Made by a program: the position numbers and the translations under genes. DNA of 64,000 nucleotides. Origin: Streptomyces sp. SN-593. Lineage in GTDB: Bacteria; Actinomycetota; Actinomycetes; Streptomycetales; Streptomycetaceae. Shown one piece after another: positions 24,580-32,775 of this stretch; the first letter of the stretch is position 1; each line of letters opens with the position of its first letter. The notes under the pieces are model-generated. The model was not told where the DNA came from, searched no databases, and saw only the letters and a program-made list of their open reading frames with translations. Location: assembly GCF_016756395.1 (NCBI RefSeq), contig NZ_AP018365.1:7754001-7818000 (forward strand). Direction: 5' to 3'.

Positions 24580-25593
24580 CTACCAGCCGGATGCCGCCGT
24601 CCGCAACCGGTCGCGGACGCGGAGCACGTCGGGGTTGGCGTCCGCGCCCGGGCGCTGGACCAGGAAGAGGGTGTTGAGCGGCGGTTCCTGCGGGGCGTGC
24701 AGGAGGGCCAGCCTGCCGGAGTCCAGGTACTCCTGGCACAGCGAGCGCGGCAGCACGCTGAATCCGGCGCCCGCGTTCACCGCCGACAGCACCGCGTAGA
24801 GGTTCGGCACGGTGACCGCGGCCCGGGCGGTGAGCTGCCTGCCGAACACGCTGCGCCAGTAGCGCCGGACGATCGGCTGGTCCTCGGCGTACGCCACCAT
24901 CGGGACCTCGCGCAGCGCCGCGCCCAGGTCGTCGCCGCCGGACGCCGCGGCCACGCGCTTCGCCCAGGCGGGGGCGGCGACCAGCAGGTACTCCTCGTCG
25001 GCGAGCGGCACGGACTCCAGGGCCCGGCCGCGCGGCCGCCGGGTGGCGATCACCAGGTCGTGCCGGCCCGCGCGCATCTCCTCCAGCAGCGGCTCGGGCA
25101 GGCCCTGGGAGACGCGCAACTGCACGCCGTCGGCGACCAGCGGCACCAGCGCGGGCAGCACCCGGACGCACAGCAGCTCCGACGGCCCGGCCAGGTGGAC
25201 GGGCACCGCCGCGCTGCCGGTGTCCTCCAGCGTGGCCAGGGCGTCGATCGGTCCGGCGATCCGCCCGGCGAGTTCGTGGGCGTAGGGGGTCGGCTCGGCG
25301 CCGCGCGGCAGCCGGCTGAACAGGTCGCGACCGGTCTGCTGCTCCAGGGTGCGGATCTGCGCGGTGACGGTGGGCTGGGAGAGCCCGAGCAGCGGCGCCG
25401 CCGCGGTGAAGGACCCGGCCCGGTACACGGCCAGGAACGTCCGCAGCAGGTTCAGGTCCGCGTGCGGCGGCAGTTGGGAGCCCCCGGCCGCTGCCGGCCT
25501 CAGGTCGGCCGCGGCAGGCTTCGGGCCGGTCGCGGCGGGCCGGCGTGCGGCCGGCGCCCGCTCTTCCGCGGCGTCCGGTGTCCGGTGCTCCAT
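24580..25593 (-). CDS. LysR family transcriptional regulator
   Basis: A 337-residue LysR-type regulator. A low-complexity N-terminal extension of about 45 residues (Ala/Pro/Arg) precedes the helix-turn-helix (FLAVYRAGSFTAAAPLLGLSQPTVTAQI), and the rest is a two-lobed effector domain. ATG 25593 is 7 nt after TACGGT without Shine-Dalgarno, suggesting a leaderless mRNA; an upstream ATG at 25641 is also in frame. It is divergent from the DJ-1 gene, its likely target. Confidence 0.88.
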   Translation of the reverse strand: MEHRTPDAAEERAPAARRPAATGPKPAAADLRPAAAGGSQLPPHADLNLLRTFLAVYRAGSFTAAAPLLGLSQPTVTAQIRTLEQQTGRDLFSRLPRGAEPTPYAHELAGRIAGPIDALATLEDTGSAAVPVHLAGPSELLCVRVLPALVPLVADGVQLRVSQGLPEPLLEEMRAGRHDLVIATRRPRGRALESVPLADEEYLLVAAPAWAKRVAAASGGDDLGAALREVPMVAYAEDQPIVRRYWRSVFGRQLTARAAVTVPNLYAVLSAVNAGAGFSVLPRSLCQEYLDSGRLALLHAPQEPPLNTLFLVQRPGADANPDVLRVRDRLRTAASGW

Positions 25594-25754
25594 GGCGTCC
25601 ACCGTAGCAAGTGCCGCCATCGGGGTTCCTATGCCGGACATCGGCTTCCCTATTGGCAGGCGGATGGCTGCGCCGACTACCGTCGGGTGGGTCGCCGGGC
25701 GGCCGCACGCCGCTCCGACGGAGGCGACACAGCCAGCAGCACGGGAGAGAGCAC

Positions 25755-26450
25755 ATGGCGAGGATCCTGTTCGTGATGACCGGCGCCGACCACTGGACGC
25801 TGGCCGACGGCACCACCCACCCCACCGGGTTCTGGGCCGACGAGGCGGCCGTCCCGTACGAGGCGTTCCGGGCCGCCGGCCACGCGGTCACGGTCGCCAC
25901 CCCGGGCGGCGTGGTGCCGCCGGTCGATCCCGCGAGCCTGGCCGCCGGTGCCAACGGCGGCGAGGACAACGCCCGTACGGTCCGGGCCGTGGTCGAGGGG
26001 GCACCGGAGTTCGCCTCCCCGGTCGCGCTGGCCGGGGTACGGCTCGACGACTTCGACGCGGTGTACGTGCCCGGCGGCCACGGGCCGATGGAGGACCTGG
26101 CGGTCGACGCCGACGCCGGGCGGCTGCTCACCTCGGCCCTGGACCGGGGCCTGCCGGTGGGCGTGGTCTGCCACGGCCCGGCCGCCCTGCTCGCCGCCGT
26201 GCGGGAGGACGGCGGCAACGCGTACGCCGGCTACCGGATCACCGCCTTCACCAACGCCGAGGAGCGGCTGGCCGGCAGCGCCGACGGGGCCAGGTGGCTG
26301 TTGCAGGACCGGCTCACCGAGGCCGGACTGGAGGTCGAGGCAGGCGAGCCGTGGGCGCCGCACGTCGAGGTGGACCGCAACGTCGTCACCGGCCAGAACC
26401 CCGCGTCCTCCGGTCCGCTCGCGGCCGAACTCCTCAAGAAGCTCGCCTGA
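25755..26450 (+). CDS. DJ-1/PfpI family protein (Hsp31-like)
   Basis: A 231-residue protein of the DJ-1/PfpI superfamily. The nucleophile elbow is C139 in VVCHGPAALL and the upstream acidic loop is VPGGHGPMEDL. Length and the WADEAAVPYEAFRAAGH segment fit the Hsp31/glyoxalase III-like group, which detoxifies methylglyoxal or repairs glycated protein; the exact role is inferred. ATG 25755 has GGGAGA upstream. A promoter-like TTGGCA/TACCGT pair (25653-25683) with a 19-nt spacer precedes it. It forms an operon with the SRPBCC gene 39 nt downstream. Confidence 0.9.
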   Translation: MARILFVMTGADHWTLADGTTHPTGFWADEAAVPYEAFRAAGHAVTVATPGGVVPPVDPASLAAGANGGEDNARTVRAVVEGAPEFASPVALAGVRLDDFDAVYVPGGHGPMEDLAVDADAGRLLTSALDRGLPVGVVCHGPAALLAAVREDGGNAYAGYRITAFTNAEERLAGSADGARWLLQDRLTEAGLEVEAGEPWAPHVEVDRNVVTGQNPASSGPLAAELLKKLA

Positions 26451-26489
26451 GGCCGCCCGCGCCTCCGCTCCCTCGGAAGGAATCCCCCC

Positions 26490-27002
26490 ATGACCACGCA
26501 GAACGCGATCAACTGGCCCGAGAAGTACCTCCCCGGCACCTGCGACAACTTCGTCTCCAACGAGGTGATCGCCAGGGGCGTGACCGCCGACCGGGTCTGG
26601 CGCCACCTCACGGACACCTCCACCTGGGAGTCCTTCTACGACAACGTCTCCGACATCTCCTTCCCGCACGGCGGCGGCCCGCGGCTGGAGGACGGCCGGG
26701 AGTTCTCCTTCAGCACCTTCGGTTTCCCGCCGCTGGCCGCCCGCGTCGTGGAGTTCCGGGCCCCGGCCGGGGGCGAGCCCGGCCGACTGTCCTGGACCGC
26801 CCTGCAGGACGGTCCGCCCGAGGAACGGCTCGACGTGCTGCACGCGTGGCTGGTCGAGGACCTCGCGGGCGGGCGGGTCCGCGTCCTGACGCAGGAGAGC
26901 CAGATCGGGCGCCCGGCCGCGGAGTTGGCCGGACAGGTGCCCAACCCCATGCTCAACGGCCACCAGGCGTGGCTCGACGGCCTGCTGGCCGCCTCCCGCT
27001 GA
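26490..27002 (+). CDS. SRPBCC (START-like) domain protein
   Basis: A 170-residue protein of the SRPBCC superfamily, a helix-grip fold that binds hydrophobic ligands. GVTADRVWRHLTDTSTWESFYDNV is the first strand-helix region, and the long C-terminal helix ends with NGHQAWLDGLLAA. No catalytic residues can be assigned. ATG 26490 follows GGAAGGA. The position directly after the DJ-1 gene suggests a shared stress or detoxification role. Confidence 0.8.
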   Translation: MTTQNAINWPEKYLPGTCDNFVSNEVIARGVTADRVWRHLTDTSTWESFYDNVSDISFPHGGGPRLEDGREFSFSTFGFPPLAARVVEFRAPAGGEPGRLSWTALQDGPPEERLDVLHAWLVEDLAGGRVRVLTQESQIGRPAAELAGQVPNPMLNGHQAWLDGLLAASR

Positions 27003-27167
27003 CCGCGACCGGGACCGCGGGTTCCCGCCGCGCCGCCCCACCCCGCGCACCGGCACCGTAGGCTGCCGGTGCGGGGGACAGGGGAGGCGGCGGCGCACGG
27101 CGCCGGGGCGCGGATCGCCCGGCGCGGTCACGGAATCGGGCGCCGCGGGAACGGAGGGGGAGCCCGG

Positions 27168-28004
27168 ATGGGCAGTGTTCACGTCAACGGGATCACGATC
27201 GGCCACGACGACACCGGCGGGGGAGGGGGACCGGAGGCGGGCGGCGGCCCGGCGGTGCCGCTGCTCCTGGTCCACGGCCACCCCTTCGACCGCACCATGT
27301 GGGGCCCGCAGGTCGCCGTCTTCGGCGCCGGGCGCCGGGTGATCGCCCCCGACCTGCGCGGCTACGGAAAAAGCACGGTGCGGTCCGGCAGTACCGGACT
27401 CGACGTGTTCGCCCGCGACCTCGCCGCCCTGCTCGACGCCCTGGAGGTGGAGCGGGCGGTGCTGTGCGGGCTGTCCATGGGCGGCCAGGTGGTGCTGGAG
27501 TTCCACCGGCTGTTCGCCGCGCGCGTCGCCGGACTCGTGCTCGCCGACACCTTCGCGCAGGGCGAGACCCCCGCGGGCCGCAAGGAGCGGTACGACCGGG
27601 CCGAGGTGCTGGAGCGCGACGGCATGGCGGCGTACGCGCACGGCGTGCTCGACTCGATGGTGGACCCCGGGACCGTCCGCGATCAGCCGGAGGTGGCCGC
27701 GCACGTCCTGCGGATGATGCTCGGCGCGCCGCCGCAGGGCGCCGCCGCCGCGCTGCGCGGCCGCGCCGAACGCCCGGACTACACCGGCACGCTGGCGCGG
27801 ATCGCGGTGCCGACCCTGGTGGTCGTCGGGCGCCGGGACGTCTTCACGCCCGTGTCCGACGCGGAGTTCCTGCACGAGCGCATCGCCGGCTCCCGGCTCG
27901 CGGTCGTCGAGGGCGCGGGCCACATGCCGAACCTGGAGCGGCCCGGCGCGTTCGACGCCGCGCTGGCGGGCCTGCTCGCGGCCGTGGACGCGCGGGAGCG
28001 GTAG
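27168..28004 (+). CDS. Alpha/beta hydrolase
   Basis: A 278-residue alpha/beta-hydrolase with nucleophile S103 in GLSMGG, the acid in GRRDVFTP and the His in EGAGHMPN. The oxyanion region is LVHGHPFDRTMW. The fold covers lactonases, esterases and haloperoxidase-like enzymes; the substrate is unknown. ATG 27168 follows GGAGGGGG. A Gly-rich stretch of about 15 residues near the N terminus is an unusual loop. It appears monocistronic. Confidence 0.9.
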   Translation: MGSVHVNGITIGHDDTGGGGGPEAGGGPAVPLLLVHGHPFDRTMWGPQVAVFGAGRRVIAPDLRGYGKSTVRSGSTGLDVFARDLAALLDALEVERAVLCGLSMGGQVVLEFHRLFAARVAGLVLADTFAQGETPAGRKERYDRAEVLERDGMAAYAHGVLDSMVDPGTVRDQPEVAAHVLRMMLGAPPQGAAAALRGRAERPDYTGTLARIAVPTLVVVGRRDVFTPVSDAEFLHERIAGSRLAVVEGAGHMPNLERPGAFDAALAGLLAAVDARER

Positions 28005-28180
28005 GCGGACGCGCGCGGCCGGGGTGGACGCGTGAGGTCGGGGTGGACGCGCGCGGTCGGGGTGGGCGTGTGCGGCCGGAACGGGCCACCCGGGGTGGGC
28101 CCCGCCCCGGAGATGTGACGAAACACTGACATCGGCCGCCGTCCCTGGCCCTCAGGGTCCCCGCGTGGTCGAATCGTTGC

Positions 28181-28927
28181 ATGGACAACCACACGGCCGG
28201 CGCCGAACCCGGCCCCGAGGAGGGGCGCGGCACGCCGGTCGGACGGCGGTTGGTGCTGGGCATGCTCGGCCTGGGCGCGGCGGGTGTCGGGGTCGGCGGC
28301 GCGGTGCAGGGCCGGCTCGACTCGATCCTCGCCTCGGTCAGCGCCAAGGACCCGACGGGGGTGACCGGACTGCTGCCGGGCGGCGGCGGTTTCCGGTTCT
28401 ACTCCGTCTCCGACTCCATCCCGCACCGCGGTGAGAGCGACTACCGGCTCACGGTCGGCGGCCTCGTGGACCGGCCCGCCTCCTACCGGCTCGCCGACCT
28501 GCGTGCCCTGCCCCAGACCCGGCTGGTGCGCGACGTGCAGTGCGTCACCGGCTGGCGGGTGCCGGGGACCGCGTTCTCCGGGGTGCGGCTGTCCACCCTG
28601 CTGGACGCCGCGGGCGTCAAGTCGCCCGGCGCGGCGGTGCACTTCACCTGCTTCGACGGCGTCTACACCGAGAGCCTCACCCTCGCGCAGGCGCGCCGCA
28701 GCGACATGCTGGTCGCCCTCACCATGAACGACAAGCCGGTCACCGCCGCCCACGGCGGACCGGTCCGCCTCTACGCGGCCCCGATGTACTTCTACAAGTC
28801 CGCCAAGTGGCTGTCGGGCATCACCGTCACCGAGAAGGTGGAACGCGGCTACTGGGAGCAGTACGGATATGACGTCGACGGATGGGTCGGAAAGTCCAAC
28901 GGACGCCATGACGCGCCCACGTCGTGA
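28181..28927 (+). CDS. Molybdopterin-dependent oxidoreductase (YedY/MsrP-like)
   Basis: A 248-residue member of the sulfite-oxidase-fold molybdoenzymes. C121 in DVQCVTGWRVPG is the expected molybdenum ligand. An N-terminal hydrophobic segment after VGRRLVLG could be a Tat signal or membrane anchor, so the enzyme probably works outside the membrane, as MsrP does when repairing oxidised methionine. ATG 28181 has no Shine-Dalgarno. Its last 20 nt overlap the following cytochrome b gene, indicating one redox unit. Confidence 0.9.
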   Translation: MDNHTAGAEPGPEEGRGTPVGRRLVLGMLGLGAAGVGVGGAVQGRLDSILASVSAKDPTGVTGLLPGGGGFRFYSVSDSIPHRGESDYRLTVGGLVDRPASYRLADLRALPQTRLVRDVQCVTGWRVPGTAFSGVRLSTLLDAAGVKSPGAAVHFTCFDGVYTESLTLAQARRSDMLVALTMNDKPVTAAHGGPVRLYAAPMYFYKSAKWLSGITVTEKVERGYWEQYGYDVDGWVGKSNGRHDAPTS

Positions 28928-29588
28928 CCGCCCGGCGCCCGCCGGGACCGTACGGCGCTTCACTCGCGCCGAGACCTGGGTGCACCGCACCCTCAACACC
29001 CTCATGGCGGTCTGCGTGTTCACCGCCGCCTGCCTGTACTTCCCGCCGCTCGCCGAGATCGTGGGCCGCCGCCGGCTGGTGGTGACCGTCCACGAGTGGT
29101 CCGGTGTCCTGCTGCCGGTGCCGCTCGTCCTCGGACTCGCCTCCCGCGCCTACCGCGCCGACACCCGGCGGCTGGGCCGGTTCTTCCCGCACGACTGGAC
29201 GTGGCTGCGCACCGCCGTGCGCGAGCGCCGCCGCGACGCCCGGCACGCGGGCAAGTTCAACGCCGGGCAGAAGCTCTACGCCGCCTTCGCCGTCGGCGCG
29301 GTCCTGATCATGATCGGCACCGGCCTGATCATGTGGTTCCCCCGACTGAGCCCGCTGCTGTGGCGGACCGGCGCCACCTTCGTCCACGACTGGCTCGCGC
29401 TGCTCGTCGCCGCCGTCATCACCGGGCACGTGTGGTTCGCCGCCTCCGACCCCGAGGCACGGCGCGGCCTGCGCACCGGCCGGGTGCCCGGCTGGTGGGC
29501 CCGCCGGGAGCACCCGCTGTGGCGCGCCGAACCGCCCGCCCCGGGCGCCGGCGACACTCCCGACGGCCCCGGCGGACAGGCGCGCTGA
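28908..29588 (+). CDS. Cytochrome b561-type membrane subunit
   Basis: A 226-residue, four-helix cytochrome b like the heme-binding subunits of formate dehydrogenase or Ni-hydrogenase. Potential heme His residues are in WVHRTLN, VHEWSG, VHDWLALL and GHVWFA. It overlaps the molybdoenzyme gene by 20 nt and most likely passes electrons from the quinone pool to it, as MsrQ does for MsrP, although it belongs to a different cytochrome family. ATG 28908 (MTRPRRDRP) is preferred over an earlier ATG at 28869, which lies deeper in the upstream gene. Confidence 0.88.
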   Translation: MTRPRRDRPAPAGTVRRFTRAETWVHRTLNTLMAVCVFTAACLYFPPLAEIVGRRRLVVTVHEWSGVLLPVPLVLGLASRAYRADTRRLGRFFPHDWTWLRTAVRERRRDARHAGKFNAGQKLYAAFAVGAVLIMIGTGLIMWFPRLSPLLWRTGATFVHDWLALLVAAVITGHVWFAASDPEARRGLRTGRVPGWWARREHPLWRAEPPAPGAGDTPDGPGGQAR

Positions 29589-29698
29589 CCGCGGCCGCCG
29601 CGGGCCGCAGGGCCCCGCCGCCGCGGCCGGTTCGGTTCCGTTACAGCCAGGACACCGCCCGGCCGCCCGCGCGCCACCGGGGTTTCGCCGCCGGCACC

Positions 29699-29704
29699 TA
29701 GCGT
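29699..29704 (+). promoter_or_regulatory. -10 box of a leaderless gene
   Basis: TAGCGT followed by 6 nt and the ATG at 29711; no Shine-Dalgarno lies between. Confidence 0.45.
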
Positions 29705-29710
29705 CACCGC

Positions 29711-31120
29711 ATGACCACGTCGCAGGTGACGAGCCGCAGGGCCGCCGATCCGGCCGAAGCCGAGACGCGGTCCGCGCCGCCCGCAGCCCCGCGCGAGCCC
29801 CATCGCGCGGGGAGGCGGGTCCGGTTGAGGCTGACCGGTCCGCGCCGGCTGGGTGCCCGCGCCGCGGTGGCCCTGCTGCTGCTCGCCGCGCTGTGCACCA
29901 CCGCCGTCGTCGGCGCCGTCACCGTCCGCGCCGACACCTCGCGGCTGCGGACCACCGTCTCCGAACGGGCCGCCGTCGCCGCGCAGTTGCGCTCCGCGCT
30001 GGCCGATCTCGACGCCCAGCACGCCGACACCCTCGCGCCCGGCATGTCCGCCGACGGCAGCGGCACCTACGTCGGCAACCAGCTCCAGGCGCTGATCACC
30101 GCCCAGCAGCGGCGCGCCCAGGTCAGCGACGCGCTGCGGCGGTTGAGCGGCGACAGCGCGCACGGCGCCCTGGTGCGCGCGCTCCTCGACGGGCTGGGCC
30201 GCTACGACGACCTGAGCGGCCGCGCCGCCTTCGTGGACGAGCAGGCGCCCGACCGCCTCGCGGGCCACCCGCCGGCCGTCACCGTGGCCATGAACGCCCA
30301 GGCCGGCGCGGTCATGACGCAGACGCTGCTGCCCGACGCCGACGCGCTCGCGGCGGACTACCAGCGCCAGGCCGGCCTCGACGCCTCCCGGGTGCGCGCG
30401 GACACCCGGCACCGGATCGCGGCGGTCGGCCTGCTCGGCGCCGCCACCCTGCTGTTCCTGCTCTGGTGGCAGCGCGAACTCGCCCGCGACTACCGCCGGT
30501 TGCTCAGCCCTCCGCTGGTCGCCGGCACCGCGGCGGTGCTCGCGGTCTGCCTGGCCGGCGTGGTCGCCCTCGGCTCCTGCGCGAGCGCCGCGGACACCGC
30601 CGACGGCCAGGGGCTGCGACCCTGGTCCCGGCTGGCCGAGGCGAGCGCCGTGGCCGCCCAGGCGGCGGCCGCCGAGAGCCGCTGGTTCGTGCAGGGCGAC
30701 GACCTCGGCAGGAGCGACGCGGCCCTGTACGCCACGCTGACCGGGCGCCTCGACACCCTCCTGGCACCCGACGGCCAGGCCACCGCCGCCGAGCGCCCCG
30801 CCTACGAGGACGTGCTCACCCGCTACCGCCGCTTCCGCGCCGACGACGCCGCCCTGCGCCGGCTGAAGGGCGAGGGCAGGACCGACCAGGCGGCGGTCCT
30901 GCTGACCACGGTCGGCCGCGGCGACATCGCCTTCGACTTCTGGGACTTCGCGACCACGCTGGACGCCCTCGCCGCCCGCCAGCTCGACGACTTCGCCGCG
31001 CACGCAGCCGACGCCCGCGACGCCCTCGACGGCTGGCCCGCGGTGCCCGCCGGCGCACTCGGCGCCTCCGCGCTGCTGTCCCTGCTGGCGGTCCGGCCGC
31101 GGCTGGCGGAGTACCGCTGA
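29711..31120 (+). CDS. Membrane protein with two extracytoplasmic helical domains
   Basis: A 469-residue protein with four membrane segments (about residues 48-70, 238-256, 263-285 and 443-462). The two long loops (about 75-235 and 290-440) are predicted alpha-helical and rich in Ala, Arg, Asp and Leu, similar to the four-helix sensory bundles of chemoreceptors and kinases, and the layout looks like a tandem duplication. No catalytic or signalling domain is attached. The family function is unknown. The gene appears leaderless. Confidence 0.75.
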   Translation: MTTSQVTSRRAADPAEAETRSAPPAAPREPHRAGRRVRLRLTGPRRLGARAAVALLLLAALCTTAVVGAVTVRADTSRLRTTVSERAAVAAQLRSALADLDAQHADTLAPGMSADGSGTYVGNQLQALITAQQRRAQVSDALRRLSGDSAHGALVRALLDGLGRYDDLSGRAAFVDEQAPDRLAGHPPAVTVAMNAQAGAVMTQTLLPDADALAADYQRQAGLDASRVRADTRHRIAAVGLLGAATLLFLLWWQRELARDYRRLLSPPLVAGTAAVLAVCLAGVVALGSCASAADTADGQGLRPWSRLAEASAVAAQAAAAESRWFVQGDDLGRSDAALYATLTGRLDTLLAPDGQATAAERPAYEDVLTRYRRFRADDAALRRLKGEGRTDQAAVLLTTVGRGDIAFDFWDFATTLDALAARQLDDFAAHAADARDALDGWPAVPAGALGASALLSLLAVRPRLAEYR

Positions 31121-31274
31121 CCGCCCTGCCGGGGCGTGTTCTCCCCCACCGTCGGGCGGAGCCCGCGCCACCGGACGCCGCCCGACCGTATATTGGATCC
31201 AAGCCGTACCGCCTGGGGGGACCGAGCGAGGCTCCTCACCCACGGCCGTCCTGGACGAGATGAGAGCACGCCCG

Positions 31275-31667
31275 ATGACCACAGACTCCGCGCCCACCCC
31301 GGAAGGGGAGTCGTCCATCCCGGACGAGGTGTGGGAACAGTTCCTCTCCGACAACGAGCGCGACATCCGCGCGTCCGCCCCCAAGGAACCGTCCGCACGC
31401 GCCCGGATCGTGGCCCGGCGGCTGCGGGAGCAGGAGGAGCGCGCCGCCGCGGAGGGCGGCCGGCGGCGGCGCGGCAGGCGTAGCGGCGTCGCTGCGCCTG
31501 CCGCGGCCGACACCTCCTGGCGCACCGGCCGCACCGACGAGGGCGACCGCCGGACGCTGCGCCGGGGACGGTTGCGCGGGGTGGCCGCGGTGGTCCTGCT
31601 CGTGGTGGTCCTGCTGGTCGTGCTCTCGCCCGGCCACGCCTGGTCGCTGGTCACCGGCAACGGCTGA
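31275..31667 (+). CDS. Small C-tail-anchored membrane protein
   Basis: A 130-residue protein with an acidic start (SSIPDEVWEQFLSDNERDIR), a basic middle region and one C-terminal membrane segment (VAAVVLLVVVLLVVL, about residues 105-122), placing the N-terminal part in the cytoplasm. I recognise it as a conserved streptomycete hypothetical protein, without known function. ATG 31275 is preferred from the conserved N terminus; an in-frame ATG at 31260 is possible. Confidence 0.75.
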   Translation: MTTDSAPTPEGESSIPDEVWEQFLSDNERDIRASAPKEPSARARIVARRLREQEERAAAEGGRRRRGRRSGVAAPAAADTSWRTGRTDEGDRRTLRRGRLRGVAAVVLLVVVLLVVLSPGHAWSLVTGNG

Positions 31668-31761
31668 ACCCGCCCGCGCGGCCCCCGGCCACCGCCCCGC
31701 CGGGGAACCCGGCCGGTCGGCGGCGGTGTCCGCGCCGGCGGCGCCCGGTCGAGGAGGCCGC

Positions 31762-32598
31762 TCAGTCGAGGGCGGCCGGGGCCGGCTCGCCCGCCACGAT
31801 CAGGTCCGACAGGTGCTCGGCGATCTCCTCGCGCACCACCTCGGGGATGCCCGCGTCCGTGACCAGCGTGTCGACGTCCTCCAGGGCGGCGAACGAACTC
31901 AGGCCCACCGTGCCCCACTTGGTGTGGTCGGCGATCACCACCACCCGCCGCGCCGAGCGGACGAACTGGCGGTTGGTCTCGGCCTCCGCGAGGTTCGGCG
32001 TGGACAGGCCCGCCTCCACCGAGATGCCGTGCACGCCCAGGAAGAGCAGGTCGAAGTGGAGCGACTGGATCGCCCGGTCCGCGACCGGCCCGACCAGCGT
32101 CTCGGACGGCGTCCGCATCCCGCCGGTGATCACCACGGTCGCCGCGGCCGTGCCGTGGGCGCCGCCCACCGGGCGCTGCCCGGACTGGAAGACGTCCGCG
32201 ACCCGCACCGAGTTGGTCACCACGGTCAGGTCCGGCACGTCGAGAAGCTGCTGCGCCAGCGCGTAGGCGGTGGTGCCGCCGGCCAGCGCGATGGCGGCAC
32301 CCGGCGGGACCAGGGTGGCGGCCGCCCGCGCGATCGCCTCCTTCGCGCCCAGTTCCAGGCCGGACTTGGCCTCGAACCCCGGCTCGTGGCTGCTGGGTTC
32401 GACCACCGGCACGGCGCCGCCGTGCACCTTCTCCACGACGCCCTGCCGGGCGAGCGCGTCCAGGTCGCGGCGGACCGTCATGTCGGACACGTTCAGGCGG
32501 CGGGTCAGCTCGTTGACCCGCACACCGCCGCGCCGCCGGACCTCGTCCAGGATCAGGGCCCGACGCTGCTCCGCGAGGAGGTTCTGGTTGTCGCTCAC
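31762..32598 (-). CDS. DeoR/GlpR family transcriptional regulator
   Basis: A 278-residue DeoR-type regulator. The N-terminal helix-turn-helix is RVNELTRRLNVSDMTVRRDLDAL, with the family HGGA motif shortly after. The C-terminal DeoRC sensor domain holds GGTTAYALAQ and FLGVHGIS, which bind sugar phosphates. No sugar operon is adjacent, so the target must be elsewhere. The start is GTG 32598. Confidence 0.93.
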   Translation of the reverse strand: MSDNQNLLAEQRRALILDEVRRRGGVRVNELTRRLNVSDMTVRRDLDALARQGVVEKVHGGAVPVVEPSSHEPGFEAKSGLELGAKEAIARAAATLVPPGAAIALAGGTTAYALAQQLLDVPDLTVVTNSVRVADVFQSGQRPVGGAHGTAAATVVITGGMRTPSETLVGPVADRAIQSLHFDLLFLGVHGISVEAGLSTPNLAEAETNRQFVRSARRVVVIADHTKWGTVGLSSFAALEDVDTLVTDAGIPEVVREEIAEHLSDLIVAGEPAPAALD

Positions 32599-32775
32599 CC
32601 GTGACCCCGTCCCGTCCGTGATGTTGTCCTATCGGCAGACCGCTCATCTTAGGGCCTGTCCGGCGGATCCGGCCGGGCCCGCGACGCCCGGTACCGCACC
32701 CCCGGCGCTGCCGGACCCTGCGCGGACGACCCGGTCCTTGCGGGTACCGGACCCGCGGCCGGGCCGGTCCCGTCG

